Assembly: GCA_001704765.1 (NCBI GenBank)
Contig: MBFK01000100.1
Location: forward strand, 139,900-203,899
From: Sinorhizobium shofinae
GTDB lineage: Bacteria > Pseudomonadota > Alphaproteobacteria > Rhizobiales > Rhizobiaceae
Reading direction: 5' to 3'
Length of the DNA stretch: 64,000 nucleotides
Shown here: in pieces, positions 52,133 to 62,539 of the stretch
How the letters are laid out: every line of letters starts with the position of its first letter
Position numbering within the stretch: position 1 is the stretch's first letter
Made by a program: the position numbers and the translations under genes
Notes under the pieces: generated by a model
What the model was told of the DNA's origin: nothing
Database searches by the model: none
The model's input: only the letters and a program-made list of their open reading frames with translations

Positions 52133-52226
52133 TTTGCATGTTCCTTAAGTCGGGCCGATTTCAGGATAAAAACATGCAGAAAATGAAAGGCTGCAGCGAC
52201 CTTGGCGTGTCTGAAAAGACGCACGG
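52133..52226 (+). repeat. Intergenic palindromic repeat, family 2 copy E
   Basis: GCATGTT, variable centre, GGATAAAAACATGCAG, TGCAGCGACCTT and a hairpin GTGTCT-gaaa-AGACGCAC (one arm slightly decayed). It fills most of the promoter region between the LysR gene and mmsA. Confidence 0.7.
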
Positions 52227-52336
52227 TGCGGCAAGGGACTTTGATTTTTGCACAACGGTTCCTGAATTTCGGAAATTGATTTGTTGAAATCGTAGTGCGA
52301 TCATGCGTCCAAGATCAAGACCAGGAGGAAAACCCA

Positions 52337-53833
<1,497 letters not shown>

Positions 53834-53858
53834 CGGAATACAAGATCCTCCCCCACTC

Positions 53859-53884
53859 GAGCCTCCTCCGGGAGGCTCTTTTTT
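53859..53884 (+). terminator. Terminator of mmsA
   Basis: GAGCCTCC-tccg-GGAGGCTC perfect 8-bp stem followed by six T residues. Confidence 0.9.
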
Positions 53885-54038
53885 GTTGCATTCTGCGCAG
53901 CGATACAACTAACGTCGGGCTTGACGGGGGTGTAACAGTAGGACGATTCGCGCATCCGTTGAGTTCGCTGCTGCTGACCGCCCCGGGATGACGCGGTCGG
54001 CGCAAACTGCATTGGGTCTTTAGTCGAGGGGATAGATC

Positions 54039-55160
54039 ATGGTTTTGGCTGAACCGTTGCCGGCACAGAGTGTCGGGCAGGGCAGTTTCGGACGCGCGGC
54101 TCAGGGAGATTTCCAGCGCCTCTCGTTTACCGGCAGCGGTAGCGAGTATTTCGGGATCTGGATCGTCAACATCCTGCTGACGATCGTCACGCTCGGCATC
54201 TATTCGGCCTGGGCCAAGGTTCGCCGCAATCGCTATTTCTACGGCAATACCGTGCTGCTCGGACGCGGTTTCGAGTATCACGCCAGAGGCGGTCAGATCC
54301 TGATCGGCCGTCTCATCGTCTTTGCGTACTTGGTCATCTACAACGTCACGCTGACATTCGTGCCGCTCGTCGGAATCGGGCTCGGCGTGCTCATCCTGTT
54401 CTTCTTGCCGTGGCTTCTCGCCCGTGGCTTGCGCTTCAGCGCGCGGGTGACGAGCTACCGCAATGTCCGCTTCGATTTCGTCGGCCGCGCCGGCGGCGCG
54501 TTTCTCGCCTTCATCGTCGGTCCGGTTATCGCGGCGCTGACGCTCGGCATCCTGGCACCGCTCGCCAGTCGCTGGACCTACCGCTACATCGGCAACAACC
54601 TGCGCTACGGGCAGAAGGCCTTTGCGACCAATCCCCCCATCGGCGAGATCTACAGGACCTGGGCGATTTCCGCAGCGGTCCTCGTGCTCGGACTGCTGAT
54701 CGTCGGCTTCGTTGTCTTCCTCAATATTGCGCTTGTTACGACGGCGATCGAGAACCCCGATCTCGCCGAGGCGGCGGGGATGCAGGCATCGCTTGCTGTT
54801 CTGATGGTGCTTGGCTACGTCATTATCCTGACAATCTTCGGGGTTGCGGCGCTTGTCTACCGTGCCGGGGTGCGCAACGTCGCCTGGTCCGCCACCACTT
54901 TCGACGGCAAGCACCGGCTCCTGAGCGATCTCTCGCGCCTACGCTACACTTGGATTGCCATCTCGAACTTCGTCGTCACGCTTGTTACACTAGGGCTGAT
55001 GCGACCTTGGGCTGCCGTTCGGATGGCGCGCTACGTCAACGAACATACGGGCGTCCGGTTCGACGGTAATGTCGGCGAAATCTTCTCCGCCATCGCGCTG
55101 GAAAGTTCGGCGGTCGGCGCCGAATTCATGGATATCGAAGGCTTCGACTTTGGCTTCTGA
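54039..55160 (+). CDS. DUF898 (YjgN-family) membrane protein
   Basis: 373 residues. Multi-spanning membrane protein with the DUF898 hallmarks: LSFTGSGSEYFGIWIVNILL near the N-terminus, YSAWAKVRRNRYFYGNTVLL, and a second copy of the pattern near the C-terminus (LVTLGLMRPWAAVRMARYVN). Function unknown. Its end overlaps the start of the M48 protease gene, suggesting a joint role. Confidence 0.8.
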   Translation: MVLAEPLPAQSVGQGSFGRAAQGDFQRLSFTGSGSEYFGIWIVNILLTIVTLGIYSAWAKVRRNRYFYGNTVLLGRGFEYHARGGQILIGRLIVFAYLVIYNVTLTFVPLVGIGLGVLILFFLPWLLARGLRFSARVTSYRNVRFDFVGRAGGAFLAFIVGPVIAALTLGILAPLASRWTYRYIGNNLRYGQKAFATNPPIGEIYRTWAISAAVLVLGLLIVGFVVFLNIALVTTAIENPDLAEAAGMQASLAVLMVLGYVIILTIFGVAALVYRAGVRNVAWSATTFDGKHRLLSDLSRLRYTWIAISNFVVTLVTLGLMRPWAAVRMARYVNEHTGVRFDGNVGEIFSAIALESSAVGAEFMDIEGFDFGF

Positions 55161-56205
55161 CAGTTCGGTCTTTGCGCATGGCGAGTGGCATCCCGCGGGA
55201 TCGAGCCGCTCGGTAGCCTCCGACCTCGTCGAGACCGGGGAGCGCCTGGTCGCCAGCGACGAAACCGGTGCCGAACTCGCCGGGGGGCGCTTGTCGGCCA
55301 TTGAGATATCCGCCCGGGTCGGCCGCATCCCGCGCCGGGTCACCTTTCCCGACGGTTCGCTCTTTGAGACCAACGACAACGATGCAATCGACCGGTTCCT
55401 GGCGCAGAAGGGCCGGGCCGGGGCGGGGGTTGTCCATTGGCTGGAGCGGTTCCACCCGCGTTTGGTCGCCTTCGTCGCCGCAACGATCCTGCTTGGCGCG
55501 TTGATCTACCGTTATGCGCTGCCGGCCCTGGTGGAAGTCGCCGTCGTCGTCACGCCGCCGATCGTGCCCCGCATCATGTCGGCGACCACGCTCGAAACCA
55601 TGGACCGGACGCTGCTTGGCGAGTCGAAGCTGGATGAGGTGCGGCGCGGCAAGATTCTCGACGGTTTCCGGCGCATTGCGGGGCTTTCGGCCGCCGGTGA
55701 GGGGGCCTACACGCTCAATTTCCGTGAAGGTGGTCCGATCGGCCCCAACGCCTTCGCGCTGCCCGACGGAACCCTGATCCTGACGGACGAGCTCGTGGAA
55801 ATTGCAGGCAATGACACCGAGATAATCGTCGGCGTGCTGGCGCACGAAATCGGCCATGTCGAGCATAAGCACAGCCTCCGGCAGATCTATCGCGCCGCCG
55901 GGGTCGCGGCACTCATCATGCTGATTGCTGGCGATATCGGCTCGGGAGCCGAAGACGTTCTGGTGGAGGGGGGCGGCCTGCTCGCGCTCTCCTACTCGCG
56001 CGCCGCGGAAGCGGAGGCGGACCGGCATTCCGTCGAGCTGATGATGAAGGCGGGCCTCGATCCGACGGCAATCGCCCGCTTCTTTGAGCTATTGGAGACG
56101 AAGCTCGACGATCACTCGGAAACGAGCATCTTGTCCACCCATCCCGGTACGCCGGAGAGGCGCAAGGCAATCCTCGACCTGATTGCCGAATCGCGCAGGG
56201 ATTAG
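55150..56205 (+). CDS. M48-family zinc metalloprotease, membrane-anchored
   Basis: 351 residues from a TTG at 55150 with GAAGG upstream; this overlaps the DUF898 gene by 11 bases. An ATG at 55069 is in frame but would overlap by 92. N-terminal domain (residues 1-90), a membrane helix (LVAFVAATILLGALIYRYAL), then the peptidase with zinc motif VLAHEIGHVEHKHSLRQ and third ligand EAEADRHSVELMM. Probably a periplasmic quality-control protease of the BepA/YfgC or YcaL type. Confidence 0.82.
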   Translation: MASDSSVFAHGEWHPAGSSRSVASDLVETGERLVASDETGAELAGGRLSAIEISARVGRIPRRVTFPDGSLFETNDNDAIDRFLAQKGRAGAGVVHWLERFHPRLVAFVAATILLGALIYRYALPALVEVAVVVTPPIVPRIMSATTLETMDRTLLGESKLDEVRRGKILDGFRRIAGLSAAGEGAYTLNFREGGPIGPNAFALPDGTLILTDELVEIAGNDTEIIVGVLAHEIGHVEHKHSLRQIYRAAGVAALIMLIAGDIGSGAEDVLVEGGGLLALSYSRAAEAEADRHSVELMMKAGLDPTAIARFFELLETKLDDHSETSILSTHPGTPERRKAILDLIAESRRD

Positions 56206-56208
56206 AAG

Positions 56209-56712
56209 CTAAGCCTCATTGGAAACGGTCGTGGAGCCGGCAGCCCGGAAACGCTCCTCGAACTCCCGGCGCAGCTCCCGTCTGACCTCGGCGGCGCGGT
56301 AGCGGCGTTCCCTTATACCGGGCTCCGGCCGGTATGGCGGCACGCTCGTCGGCCGTCCTTCCGCATCGACGGCTACCATCGTGAAATAGCAGGAGTTCGT
56401 GTGCCTCCGTTCGCCGGTGCGGATGTTCTCCGCTTCGACCCGGATGCCGACCTCCATCGACGTCCGGCCGGCGTAATTGATGGAAGCACGAAAGTGGACC
56501 AGCTCGCCGACATGGATCGGCTGGCGGAAAACCACCTGGTCGACGGAGAGCGTCACCGCATATTGCTTCGAGTAGCGCGAGGCGCAGGAGAAGGCGACCC
56601 GGTCGAGGAGATTAAGGAGCGCGCCGCCATGGACCTTGCCGCTGAAGTTCGCCATGTCGGGGGTCATCAGCACGACCATCTCGAGCTGGCTCTTGTCATT
56701 CGTCTCTTCCAA
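56209..56712 (-). CDS. Acyl-CoA thioesterase, hotdog fold
   Basis: 167 residues. HotDog-ACOT/YciA-type core: MTPDMANFSGKVHGGALLNL, VDQVVFRQPIHVGELVHFRA, TSMEVGIRVEAENIRTGERR. The Asn/Asp pair of YciA-like thioesterases is present (MANFSGKVHGG; LLDRVAF). The C-terminal 40 residues are Arg-rich. Cytoplasmic hydrolase of acyl-CoA, substrate unknown. Confidence 0.85.
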   Translation of the reverse strand: MEETNDKSQLEMVVLMTPDMANFSGKVHGGALLNLLDRVAFSCASRYSKQYAVTLSVDQVVFRQPIHVGELVHFRASINYAGRTSMEVGIRVEAENIRTGERRHTNSCYFTMVAVDAEGRPTSVPPYRPEPGIRERRYRAAEVRRELRREFEERFRAAGSTTVSNEA

Positions 56713-56848
56713 TTTCCCCTCCGACTCAGACTGCTTCAGTCAAGTGCGTTTTCAATGACTCAAGAATTCTACCGTTGGATCGGCCCGTCAATGCGCCTTC
56801 GTCCGCAGTGGTAGTCGCGGAGGGAAATTATCGGTCGAGCGGCCCAAA

Positions 56849-56877
56849 CGAAAACAGCGGGCTTCGCGCCCGCTGTT
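56849..56877 (-). terminator. Terminator of the iron-binding-protein gene
   Basis: On the minus strand AACAGCGGGC-gcgaa-GCCCGCTGTT forms a perfect 10-bp stem followed by TTCGTTTG, 22 bases after the stop. Confidence 0.8.
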
Positions 56878-56898
56878 CGTCTTGCCTTTGGCACTGTC

Positions 56899-57942
56899 TT
56901 ATTCTTGCGGCCCGTCGTTATATCCGACCTTGTCGACGAGTTCCGACGCCTTCTTCCGGTTTGCCGCAATCTCGGCAAGCGGCAGGGAGTCCGGCTTGAT
57001 CGTTCCAAAGGACTTGACGACTTCCGACGGCTCGGCGCCCGGAAACACCGGATATTCGAAGACCTGCTCGGCATAGATCTTCTGCGCTTCACCTGCCGAG
57101 AGGAATTCCATCAGCTTGACCGCATTCTCCTTGTTCGGGGCGTTCTTCGCGAGTGCCATGCCGGAGATGTTCACATGCGTGCCACGGTCCTTCGCGTTCG
57201 GGAAGAGGACCTTGATGGCCGAAGCCCATTCCTTCTGCTCGGGTTCCTTCTCGTTCGTCAGCATGAGACCGACATAGTAGCTGTTGCCGAGCGCGACATC
57301 GCATTCGCCGGCAAAGATTGCCTTTGCCTGATCACGGTCACCGCCATCTGGCTTCTTGGCGAGATTGTCCCTAAGCCCCGTCAGCCACTTCTCCGTCTCG
57401 GCCTCGCCGTGATGCGCGATCATCGAGGCGAACAGGCCGATATTGTAGGAATGCTGACCATCGCGGGTACACAACTTGCCCTTCCATTTCGGATCGGCGA
57501 GTTCTTCGTAAGTGATGTCGTTCTGCGCCACGCGTTCCTTCGACGCATAGACGACGCGGCCGCGCGTCGTCAGGCCAAACCAATTGCCGTCCGGGTCGCG
57601 GAAATGCGCCGGGATGTCCTTGTTGATCGTCTCGTTGACGAGCGGCTGGGTCACGCCCGCATCTTTCGCCTCGGTCAGGCGGCTGATGTCGACGGTCAGA
57701 ATGACGTCGGCCGGAGAATTAGCGCCTTCCGCCTGAATGCGCTCGACCAGGCCCTTGTCGAGGAAGAGCACATTGGCGGTAATACCAGTCTCCTTGGTGA
57801 AGGTGTCGAGCAGCGGCTGGATGAGATCGGGCTGGCGGTAGGAATAGATGTTGACCTCGCCTTCGGCCCGGGCCGGCGCCGTGAAGGCAAGGAACGCCGC
57901 CGCGACCGACAGGGTGCCGATCAGCGTTTTTGAGACTTGCAT
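56899..57942 (-). CDS. fbpA: Ferric-iron ABC transporter, periplasmic binding protein (FbpA-like)
   Basis: 347 residues. Signal peptide (residues about 1-26, ending ARA-EGE) then EVNIYSYRQPDLIQPLLDTF, a hallmark of FbpA/FutA ferric-binding proteins; tyrosines for iron occur in LGNSYYVGLML. GGAGAG precedes the ATG. Divergent from rirA, with a near-IRO sequence in between, which implies iron repression. The matching permease is about 10 kb away. Confidence 0.87.
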   Translation of the reverse strand: MQVSKTLIGTLSVAAAFLAFTAPARAEGEVNIYSYRQPDLIQPLLDTFTKETGITANVLFLDKGLVERIQAEGANSPADVILTVDISRLTEAKDAGVTQPLVNETINKDIPAHFRDPDGNWFGLTTRGRVVYASKERVAQNDITYEELADPKWKGKLCTRDGQHSYNIGLFASMIAHHGEAETEKWLTGLRDNLAKKPDGGDRDQAKAIFAGECDVALGNSYYVGLMLTNEKEPEQKEWASAIKVLFPNAKDRGTHVNISGMALAKNAPNKENAVKLMEFLSAGEAQKIYAEQVFEYPVFPGAEPSEVVKSFGTIKPDSLPLAEIAANRKKASELVDKVGYNDGPQE

Positions 57943-57971
57943 GGTATTCTCTCCGTGTGGTGCTTATAAGT

Positions 57972-57986
57972 TAACCAAACCTGTCA
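57972..57986. promoter_or_regulatory. Near-match to an IRO box upstream of fbpA
   Basis: TAA-N9-TCA, one base from the TGA-N9-TCA iron-responsive operator recognised by RirA, 30-44 bases before the fbpA start. Confidence 0.3.
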
Positions 57987-58060
57987 TATTTCTGGACTCC
58001 AAGGGAACGACAGTCAACCGTGAAACGAGCGATGCGTCCGGGCGGGCGAATTTTTCCCGT

Positions 58061-58077
58061 TTTGGAATTGTTCCAAA
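58061..58077. promoter_or_regulatory. ICE-like palindrome (Irr binding site) upstream of rirA
   Basis: TTTGGAA-ttg-TTCCAAA, a perfect 7-3-7 inverted repeat. It fits the iron control element pattern TTTRGAA-N3-TTCYAAA of the regulator Irr, 54-70 bases before the rirA start. Confidence 0.65.
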
Positions 58078-58130
58078 CTACGTTCCGTCCTATATGATGA
58101 AGGACGAATTTTTCGATTCAGGAGTGAATG

Positions 58131-58595
58131 ATGCGTCTGACGAAGCAAACAAACTACGCAGTTCGCATGCTGATGTACTGTGCTGCGAATGGCGAGAAGC
58201 TCAGCCGCATTCCTGAGATCGCCAAGGCTTACGGTGTTTCCGAACTGTTTCTGTTCAAGATCTTGCAGCCCTTGACCAAGGCCGGGCTTGTCGAAACCGT
58301 GCGCGGCCGCAATGGCGGCGTGCGGCTGCCGAGACCGGCATCGGAGATCAGTCTCTTTGACGTGATCAAGGTGACCGAGGACAGCTTCGCCATGGCGGAA
58401 TGTTTCGAGGCGGGCGAGATCGACTGTCCCCTGGTCGACAGTTGCGGCCTCAATACCGCATTGCGCAAGGCGTTGAACGCCTTCTTCGACGTGCTCAAGG
58501 GCTATACGATCGACGATCTCGTCAAGGCCCGGCCGCAGATTAACTTCCTTCTGGGGCTCGATACCAGCCCGCGCCCGCAGCCGTCGGCCGCCTGA
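58131..58595 (+). CDS. rirA: Rhizobial iron regulator RirA (Rrf2 family)
   Basis: 154 residues from the second ATG (58131), six bases after AGGAG. RirA senses iron through a [4Fe-4S] cluster and represses iron-uptake genes. The winged helix (MRLTKQTNYAVRMLMYCAAN, IPEIAKAYGVSELFLFKILQ) and the three cluster cysteines C91, C99 and C105 (AECFEAGEIDCPLVDSCGLN) all match. The C-terminus DDLVKARPQINFLLG is typical. Terminator follows. Confidence 0.95.
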   Translation: MRLTKQTNYAVRMLMYCAANGEKLSRIPEIAKAYGVSELFLFKILQPLTKAGLVETVRGRNGGVRLPRPASEISLFDVIKVTEDSFAMAECFEAGEIDCPLVDSCGLNTALRKALNAFFDVLKGYTIDDLVKARPQINFLLGLDTSPRPQPSAA

Positions 58596-58909
58596 AGGAC
58601 TCCAGTCCAACAAAGGTAGCGCGGAGCCGGTTCTCCGCGCTTTTTTGTGCCGTCTCTTTCGATTTTTCCGCGGCCACCGCCCCGTCAGGTGAGTGCTTAT
58701 TGGCGTGCAATAGAGCTTGGCCGACGCCCCGAATCGGTGGCGCTTCGAGCCTCTACCTGTGGAAGAATTTTTCGCATAGACAAATTTCTGAAGCGAGTTA
58801 TTGCATTGCGACGCCAAATGTCGTTCCATCCGTCCTTGACCGGATGGAAAATTTCTTGCCGCGGTCGAAAACAATACGAGAACAAAAAACAAATCTGGGA
58901 AGCAAGCTC
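58596..58909. other. Intergenic region between rirA and dppA
   Basis: 314 bases containing the rirA terminator (58619-58646) and then an AT-rich stretch (about 58755-58890) that should hold the dpp promoter. No gene is supportable. Confidence 0.6.
58619..58646 (+). terminator. Terminator of rirA
   Basis: GCGCGGAG-ccggtt-CTCCGCGC perfect 8-bp stem followed by six T residues, 23 bases after the rirA stop. Confidence 0.9.
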
Positions 58910-60505
58910 ATGAAAAAGCTCACGACTCTCTTCGCAGCGACGGCGCTCGCCACGCTGATGGCCGGCACTGCCTGGTCGAAAACGTTCGTCTTTTGCTCGG
59001 AAGGCTCGCCGGAGGGTTTTGACCCCGGCCTCTACACGGCCGGTACGACGTTCGACGCTTCCGCGCATCCCGTCTATAACCGCCTGCTCGAATTCAAGAA
59101 GGGCACGACCGAAACTGAGCCCGGGCTCGCCGAAAGCTGGACGATCTCCGACGACGGCCTCGAATACACCTTCAAGCTCCGTCCTGGCGTCAAGTTCCAG
59201 ACAACCGAGTTCTTCACGCCGACCCGCGAGCTGAACGCCGACGACGTGATCTTCTCGCTCGAGCGCCAGTGGAAGTCCGACAATCCGTGGCACGGCTATG
59301 TGACCGGCGGGTCCTGGGAATACTTCGCCGGCATGGGGCTGCCGGAACTGCTCGCGTCGATCGAGAAGGTCGACGACATGACGGTCAAGATCAAGCTGAA
59401 GCGCAAGGAAGCGCCGTTCCTCGCCAACCTGGCGATGCCCTTCGCTTCGATCATGTCCAAGGAATATGCCGACAAGCTGCAGGCTGAAGGCAAGATGAAC
59501 CAGCTGAACCAGATGCCGCTCGGCACCGGTCCCTTCGCCTTCGTCGGCTATCAGCAGGATGCGGTCATCCGTTACAAGGCCAATCCGGACTATTGGGGCG
59601 GAAAGCAGAAGATCGACGATCTGGTCTTCTCGATCACCACCGATGCGGCCGTCCGGTTCCAGAAGCTTCAGGCAGGCGAATGCCACCTGATGCCCTATCC
59701 GAACGCGGCGGACGTCGAGGCCATGAAGGCTGATCCGAACCTCAAGGTGATGGAACAGGCCGGCCTCAATGTCGCCTATCTGGCCTACAACACCACACAG
59801 CCTCCCTTCGACAAGGTCGAAGTCCGTAAGGCGCTGAACAAGGCGATTAACAAGCAGGCGATCGTCGACGCCGTCTTCCAGGGGCAGGCGACACCGGCGA
59901 CGAACCCGATCCCGCCGACGATGTGGTCTTACAGCGACACCATCGAAGACGACACCTACGAGCCCGAAGTGGCGAAGAAGATGCTCGAGGATGCGGGCGT
60001 CAAGGATCTGTCGATGAAGGTCTGGGCAATGCCGGTCGCGCGGCCTTACATGCTCAACGCCCGTCGCGCCGCCGAGTTGATGCAGGCCGACTTCGCCAAG
60101 ATCGGCGTCAAGGTCGAGATCGTCTCCTACGAGTGGGCCGAATATCTCGAGAAGTCGAAGGCGAAGGACCGTGATGGTGCCGTGATCCTCGGCTGGACGG
60201 GCGATAATGGTGACCCGGATAACTTCCTTGACACGCTACTTGGTTGCGATGCCGTCGGCGGCAACAACCGCGCTCAGTGGTGCAACAAGGAGTTTGACGA
60301 TCTGGTCACCAAGGCCAAGGAAGCGTCCGACGTCACAGAGCGCACCAAGCTCTACGGGGAGGCGCAGGTCGTCTTCAAGCGCGAAGCGCCGTGGGCGACG
60401 CTCGATCACTCGCTCTCGATCGTCCCGATGCGCAAGAACGTCGAAGGCTTTGTACAGAGCCCGCTCGGCGACTTTGCTTTCGACGGCGTTGATATTGTAG
60501 AGTAA
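58910..60505 (+). CDS. dppA: Dipeptide ABC transporter, periplasmic binding protein DppA
   Basis: 531 residues from the ATG at 58910. Signal peptide (KKLTTLFAATALATLMAGTA-WS), then KTFVFCSEGSPEGFDPGLYT, a DppA family hallmark, and the two cysteines of the mature protein. Family 5 binding protein for dipeptides and, in rhizobia and E. coli, also delta-aminolevulinate. First of dppABCDF. Confidence 0.93.
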   Translation: MKKLTTLFAATALATLMAGTAWSKTFVFCSEGSPEGFDPGLYTAGTTFDASAHPVYNRLLEFKKGTTETEPGLAESWTISDDGLEYTFKLRPGVKFQTTEFFTPTRELNADDVIFSLERQWKSDNPWHGYVTGGSWEYFAGMGLPELLASIEKVDDMTVKIKLKRKEAPFLANLAMPFASIMSKEYADKLQAEGKMNQLNQMPLGTGPFAFVGYQQDAVIRYKANPDYWGGKQKIDDLVFSITTDAAVRFQKLQAGECHLMPYPNAADVEAMKADPNLKVMEQAGLNVAYLAYNTTQPPFDKVEVRKALNKAINKQAIVDAVFQGQATPATNPIPPTMWSYSDTIEDDTYEPEVAKKMLEDAGVKDLSMKVWAMPVARPYMLNARRAAELMQADFAKIGVKVEIVSYEWAEYLEKSKAKDRDGAVILGWTGDNGDPDNFLDTLLGCDAVGGNNRAQWCNKEFDDLVTKAKEASDVTERTKLYGEAQVVFKREAPWATLDHSLSIVPMRKNVEGFVQSPLGDFAFDGVDIVE

Positions 60506-60525
60506 TCTGACCAACCGTATCCGAA

Positions 60526-60565
60526 GGGGGCGTTTGCGGCTGGCGAACGCCCCTCTTCCTTTTTG
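60526..60565 (+). terminator. Hairpin with T-run between dppA and dppB
   Basis: GGGGCGTTTGC pairs with GCGAACGCCCC (one G-T pair), 5-base loop, then TCTTCCTTTTT. It probably ends most transcripts after dppA. Confidence 0.75.
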
Positions 60566-60614
60566 CCAGTGCTGCAGCAGCAAGGCCGCGGCGATAGTGG
60601 CATGAGGTTTGACT

Positions 60615-61619
60615 ATGTTTCGATTCTTGCTGGGGCGCTTGGCCGTGCTGGTCCCGACCTTTATCGGGGTCTCGATCATCGCCTTCTCCTTCATCCGCCT
60701 GCTTCCGGGCGATCCCGTGGCGCTGCTTTCCGGCGAACGGGTGATGTCGCCGGAGCGGCACGCCGAAATCTCTCACCAATTGGGCTTCGATCGCCACATC
60801 GTCGTGCAGTACCTGGATTATCTCTGGGGTGTGCTTCGCGGCGATTTCGGGATGTCGATCGTCACCAAGAAGCCGGTGATCGATCAATTCCTGGAGCTCT
60901 TCCCGGCAACCGTTGAGCTCTCGCTCTGCGCCATCATCTTCGCCGTCGTTGTCGGTATTCCGGCCGGGGTGATCGCGGCAATCAAGCGTGGCTCCATCCT
61001 GGACCAGTTGATCATGGGCACCGCGCTGGTTGGCTTTTCGATGCCGATCTTCTGGTGGGGCCTCCTGCTGATCATCGTCGTCTCGGGCATGTTGCAATGG
61101 ACTCCGGTATCCGGCCGTATCTCACTGATGTTCTTTTTTCCGTCTGTCACCGGCTTCATGTTGATCGATTCACTATTGTCGGGGCAGGAGGGGGCCTTCC
61201 AGTCGGCTTTCAGTCACCTCGTTCTGCCGACAATCGTGCTCGGCACTATTCCGCTTGCCGTCATTGCGCGTCAGACCCGTTCGGCGATGCTCGAGGTGCT
61301 TTCGGAGGACTATGTCCGCACTGCGCGCGCCAAGGGGCTTCCCACCTTCCGCGTGGTTGGCATCCATGCCTTGCGCAATGCGATGATCCCGGTCGTGACC
61401 ACCATCGGCCTGCAGATCGGTGTAATGCTGGCGGGCGCCATCCTTACGGAAACCATCTTCTCCTGGCCGGGCATCGGCAAGTGGATGGTCGATTCCGTGT
61501 TCCGGCGCGACTACGCCGTCATCCAGGGTGGGCTGCTGATCATCGCCGCTGTCATCATGCTGGTGAACCTCGCCGTTGATTTGCTCTATGGGCTGATCAA
61601 CCCCCGCATCCGGCATTGA
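60615..61619 (+). CDS. dppB: Dipeptide ABC transporter permease DppB
   Basis: 334 residues from the ATG at 60615 (GAGG at 60604). DppB/OppB-type permease: FRFLLGRLAVLVPTFIGVSI start, EAA loop DYVRTARAKGLPTFRVVGIH, six membrane helices. Confidence 0.93.
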   Translation: MFRFLLGRLAVLVPTFIGVSIIAFSFIRLLPGDPVALLSGERVMSPERHAEISHQLGFDRHIVVQYLDYLWGVLRGDFGMSIVTKKPVIDQFLELFPATVELSLCAIIFAVVVGIPAGVIAAIKRGSILDQLIMGTALVGFSMPIFWWGLLLIIVVSGMLQWTPVSGRISLMFFFPSVTGFMLIDSLLSGQEGAFQSAFSHLVLPTIVLGTIPLAVIARQTRSAMLEVLSEDYVRTARAKGLPTFRVVGIHALRNAMIPVVTTIGLQIGVMLAGAILTETIFSWPGIGKWMVDSVFRRDYAVIQGGLLIIAAVIMLVNLAVDLLYGLINPRIRH

Positions 61620-61629
61620 GGAGGGCGAT

Positions 61630-62538
61630 ATGACCGAAGTTACCGCAACAAGCCCCATATCGACCGATCCCTCTCGCCGGGCGCGGCTCGCCGAGTTCTG
61701 GTACTATTTTTCGGAGAACCGCGGCGCCGTCATCGGCCTGGTGTTCTTCCTGTTTCTGGTGGTGCTCGCCCTGTGCGCTCCGCTCATTGCACCGCATGAC
61801 CCGACCATCCAGTACCGTGAGTCGGTTCTGCTTCCGCCCTTCTGGCAGGACGGCGGGCGCGCCGAATTCCTTCTCGGAACGGACGCCGTCGGCCGCGACA
61901 TGCTTTCCCGCCTCATCTACGGCACGCGCTTCTCGCTGTTCGTCGGCGTAATCGTGACCACGCTGTCGCTGAGCGGCGGCATCCTGGTCGGCGTCATCGC
62001 CGGGTACTTCCGCGGATGGGTCGACACTGTCATCATGCGGATCATGGATATCATCCTGGCCTTCCCGTCGCTGCTATTGGCGCTCGTCCTGGTGGCGGTG
62101 CTCGGGCCGGGCCTCACAAATGCGATGATCGCCATCGCCCTCGTTTTCCAGCCCCACTTCGTTCGCCTGACCCGAGCGGCCGTGATGACGGAAAAGACGC
62201 GGGATTACGTCGTCGCGGCAAAGGTTGCCGGAGCGGGGCACCTGAGGCTGATGTTCAGGACCATCCTGCCGAATTGCATGGCACCGCTCATCGTCCAGGC
62301 GACGCTATCCTTTTCGAGCGCCATTCTTGACGCCGCGGCACTCGGCTTTCTCGGCATGGGCGCGCAGCCGCCGACACCGGAATGGGGAACGATGCTGGCG
62401 GAAGCCCGCGAATTCATTCTGCGTGCCTGGTGGGTCGTCACGCTTCCCGGCCTCGCGATCCTCGTGACAGTGCTGGCAATCAATCTCATGGGCGATGGCC
62501 TGCGTGATGCTCTCGACCCCAAGCTGAAGAGGTCCTGA
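61630..62538 (+). CDS. dppC: Dipeptide ABC transporter permease DppC
   Basis: 302 residues. DppC/OppC-type: HDPTIQYRESVLLPPFWQDG, GTDAVGRDMLSRLIYGTRFS, EAA loop DYVVAAKVAGAGHLRLMFRT. Ten bases after dppB. Confidence 0.93.
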   Translation: MTEVTATSPISTDPSRRARLAEFWYYFSENRGAVIGLVFFLFLVVLALCAPLIAPHDPTIQYRESVLLPPFWQDGGRAEFLLGTDAVGRDMLSRLIYGTRFSLFVGVIVTTLSLSGGILVGVIAGYFRGWVDTVIMRIMDIILAFPSLLLALVLVAVLGPGLTNAMIAIALVFQPHFVRLTRAAVMTEKTRDYVVAAKVAGAGHLRLMFRTILPNCMAPLIVQATLSFSSAILDAAALGFLGMGAQPPTPEWGTMLAEAREFILRAWWVVTLPGLAILVTVLAINLMGDGLRDALDPKLKRS

Positions 62539-62539
62539 C

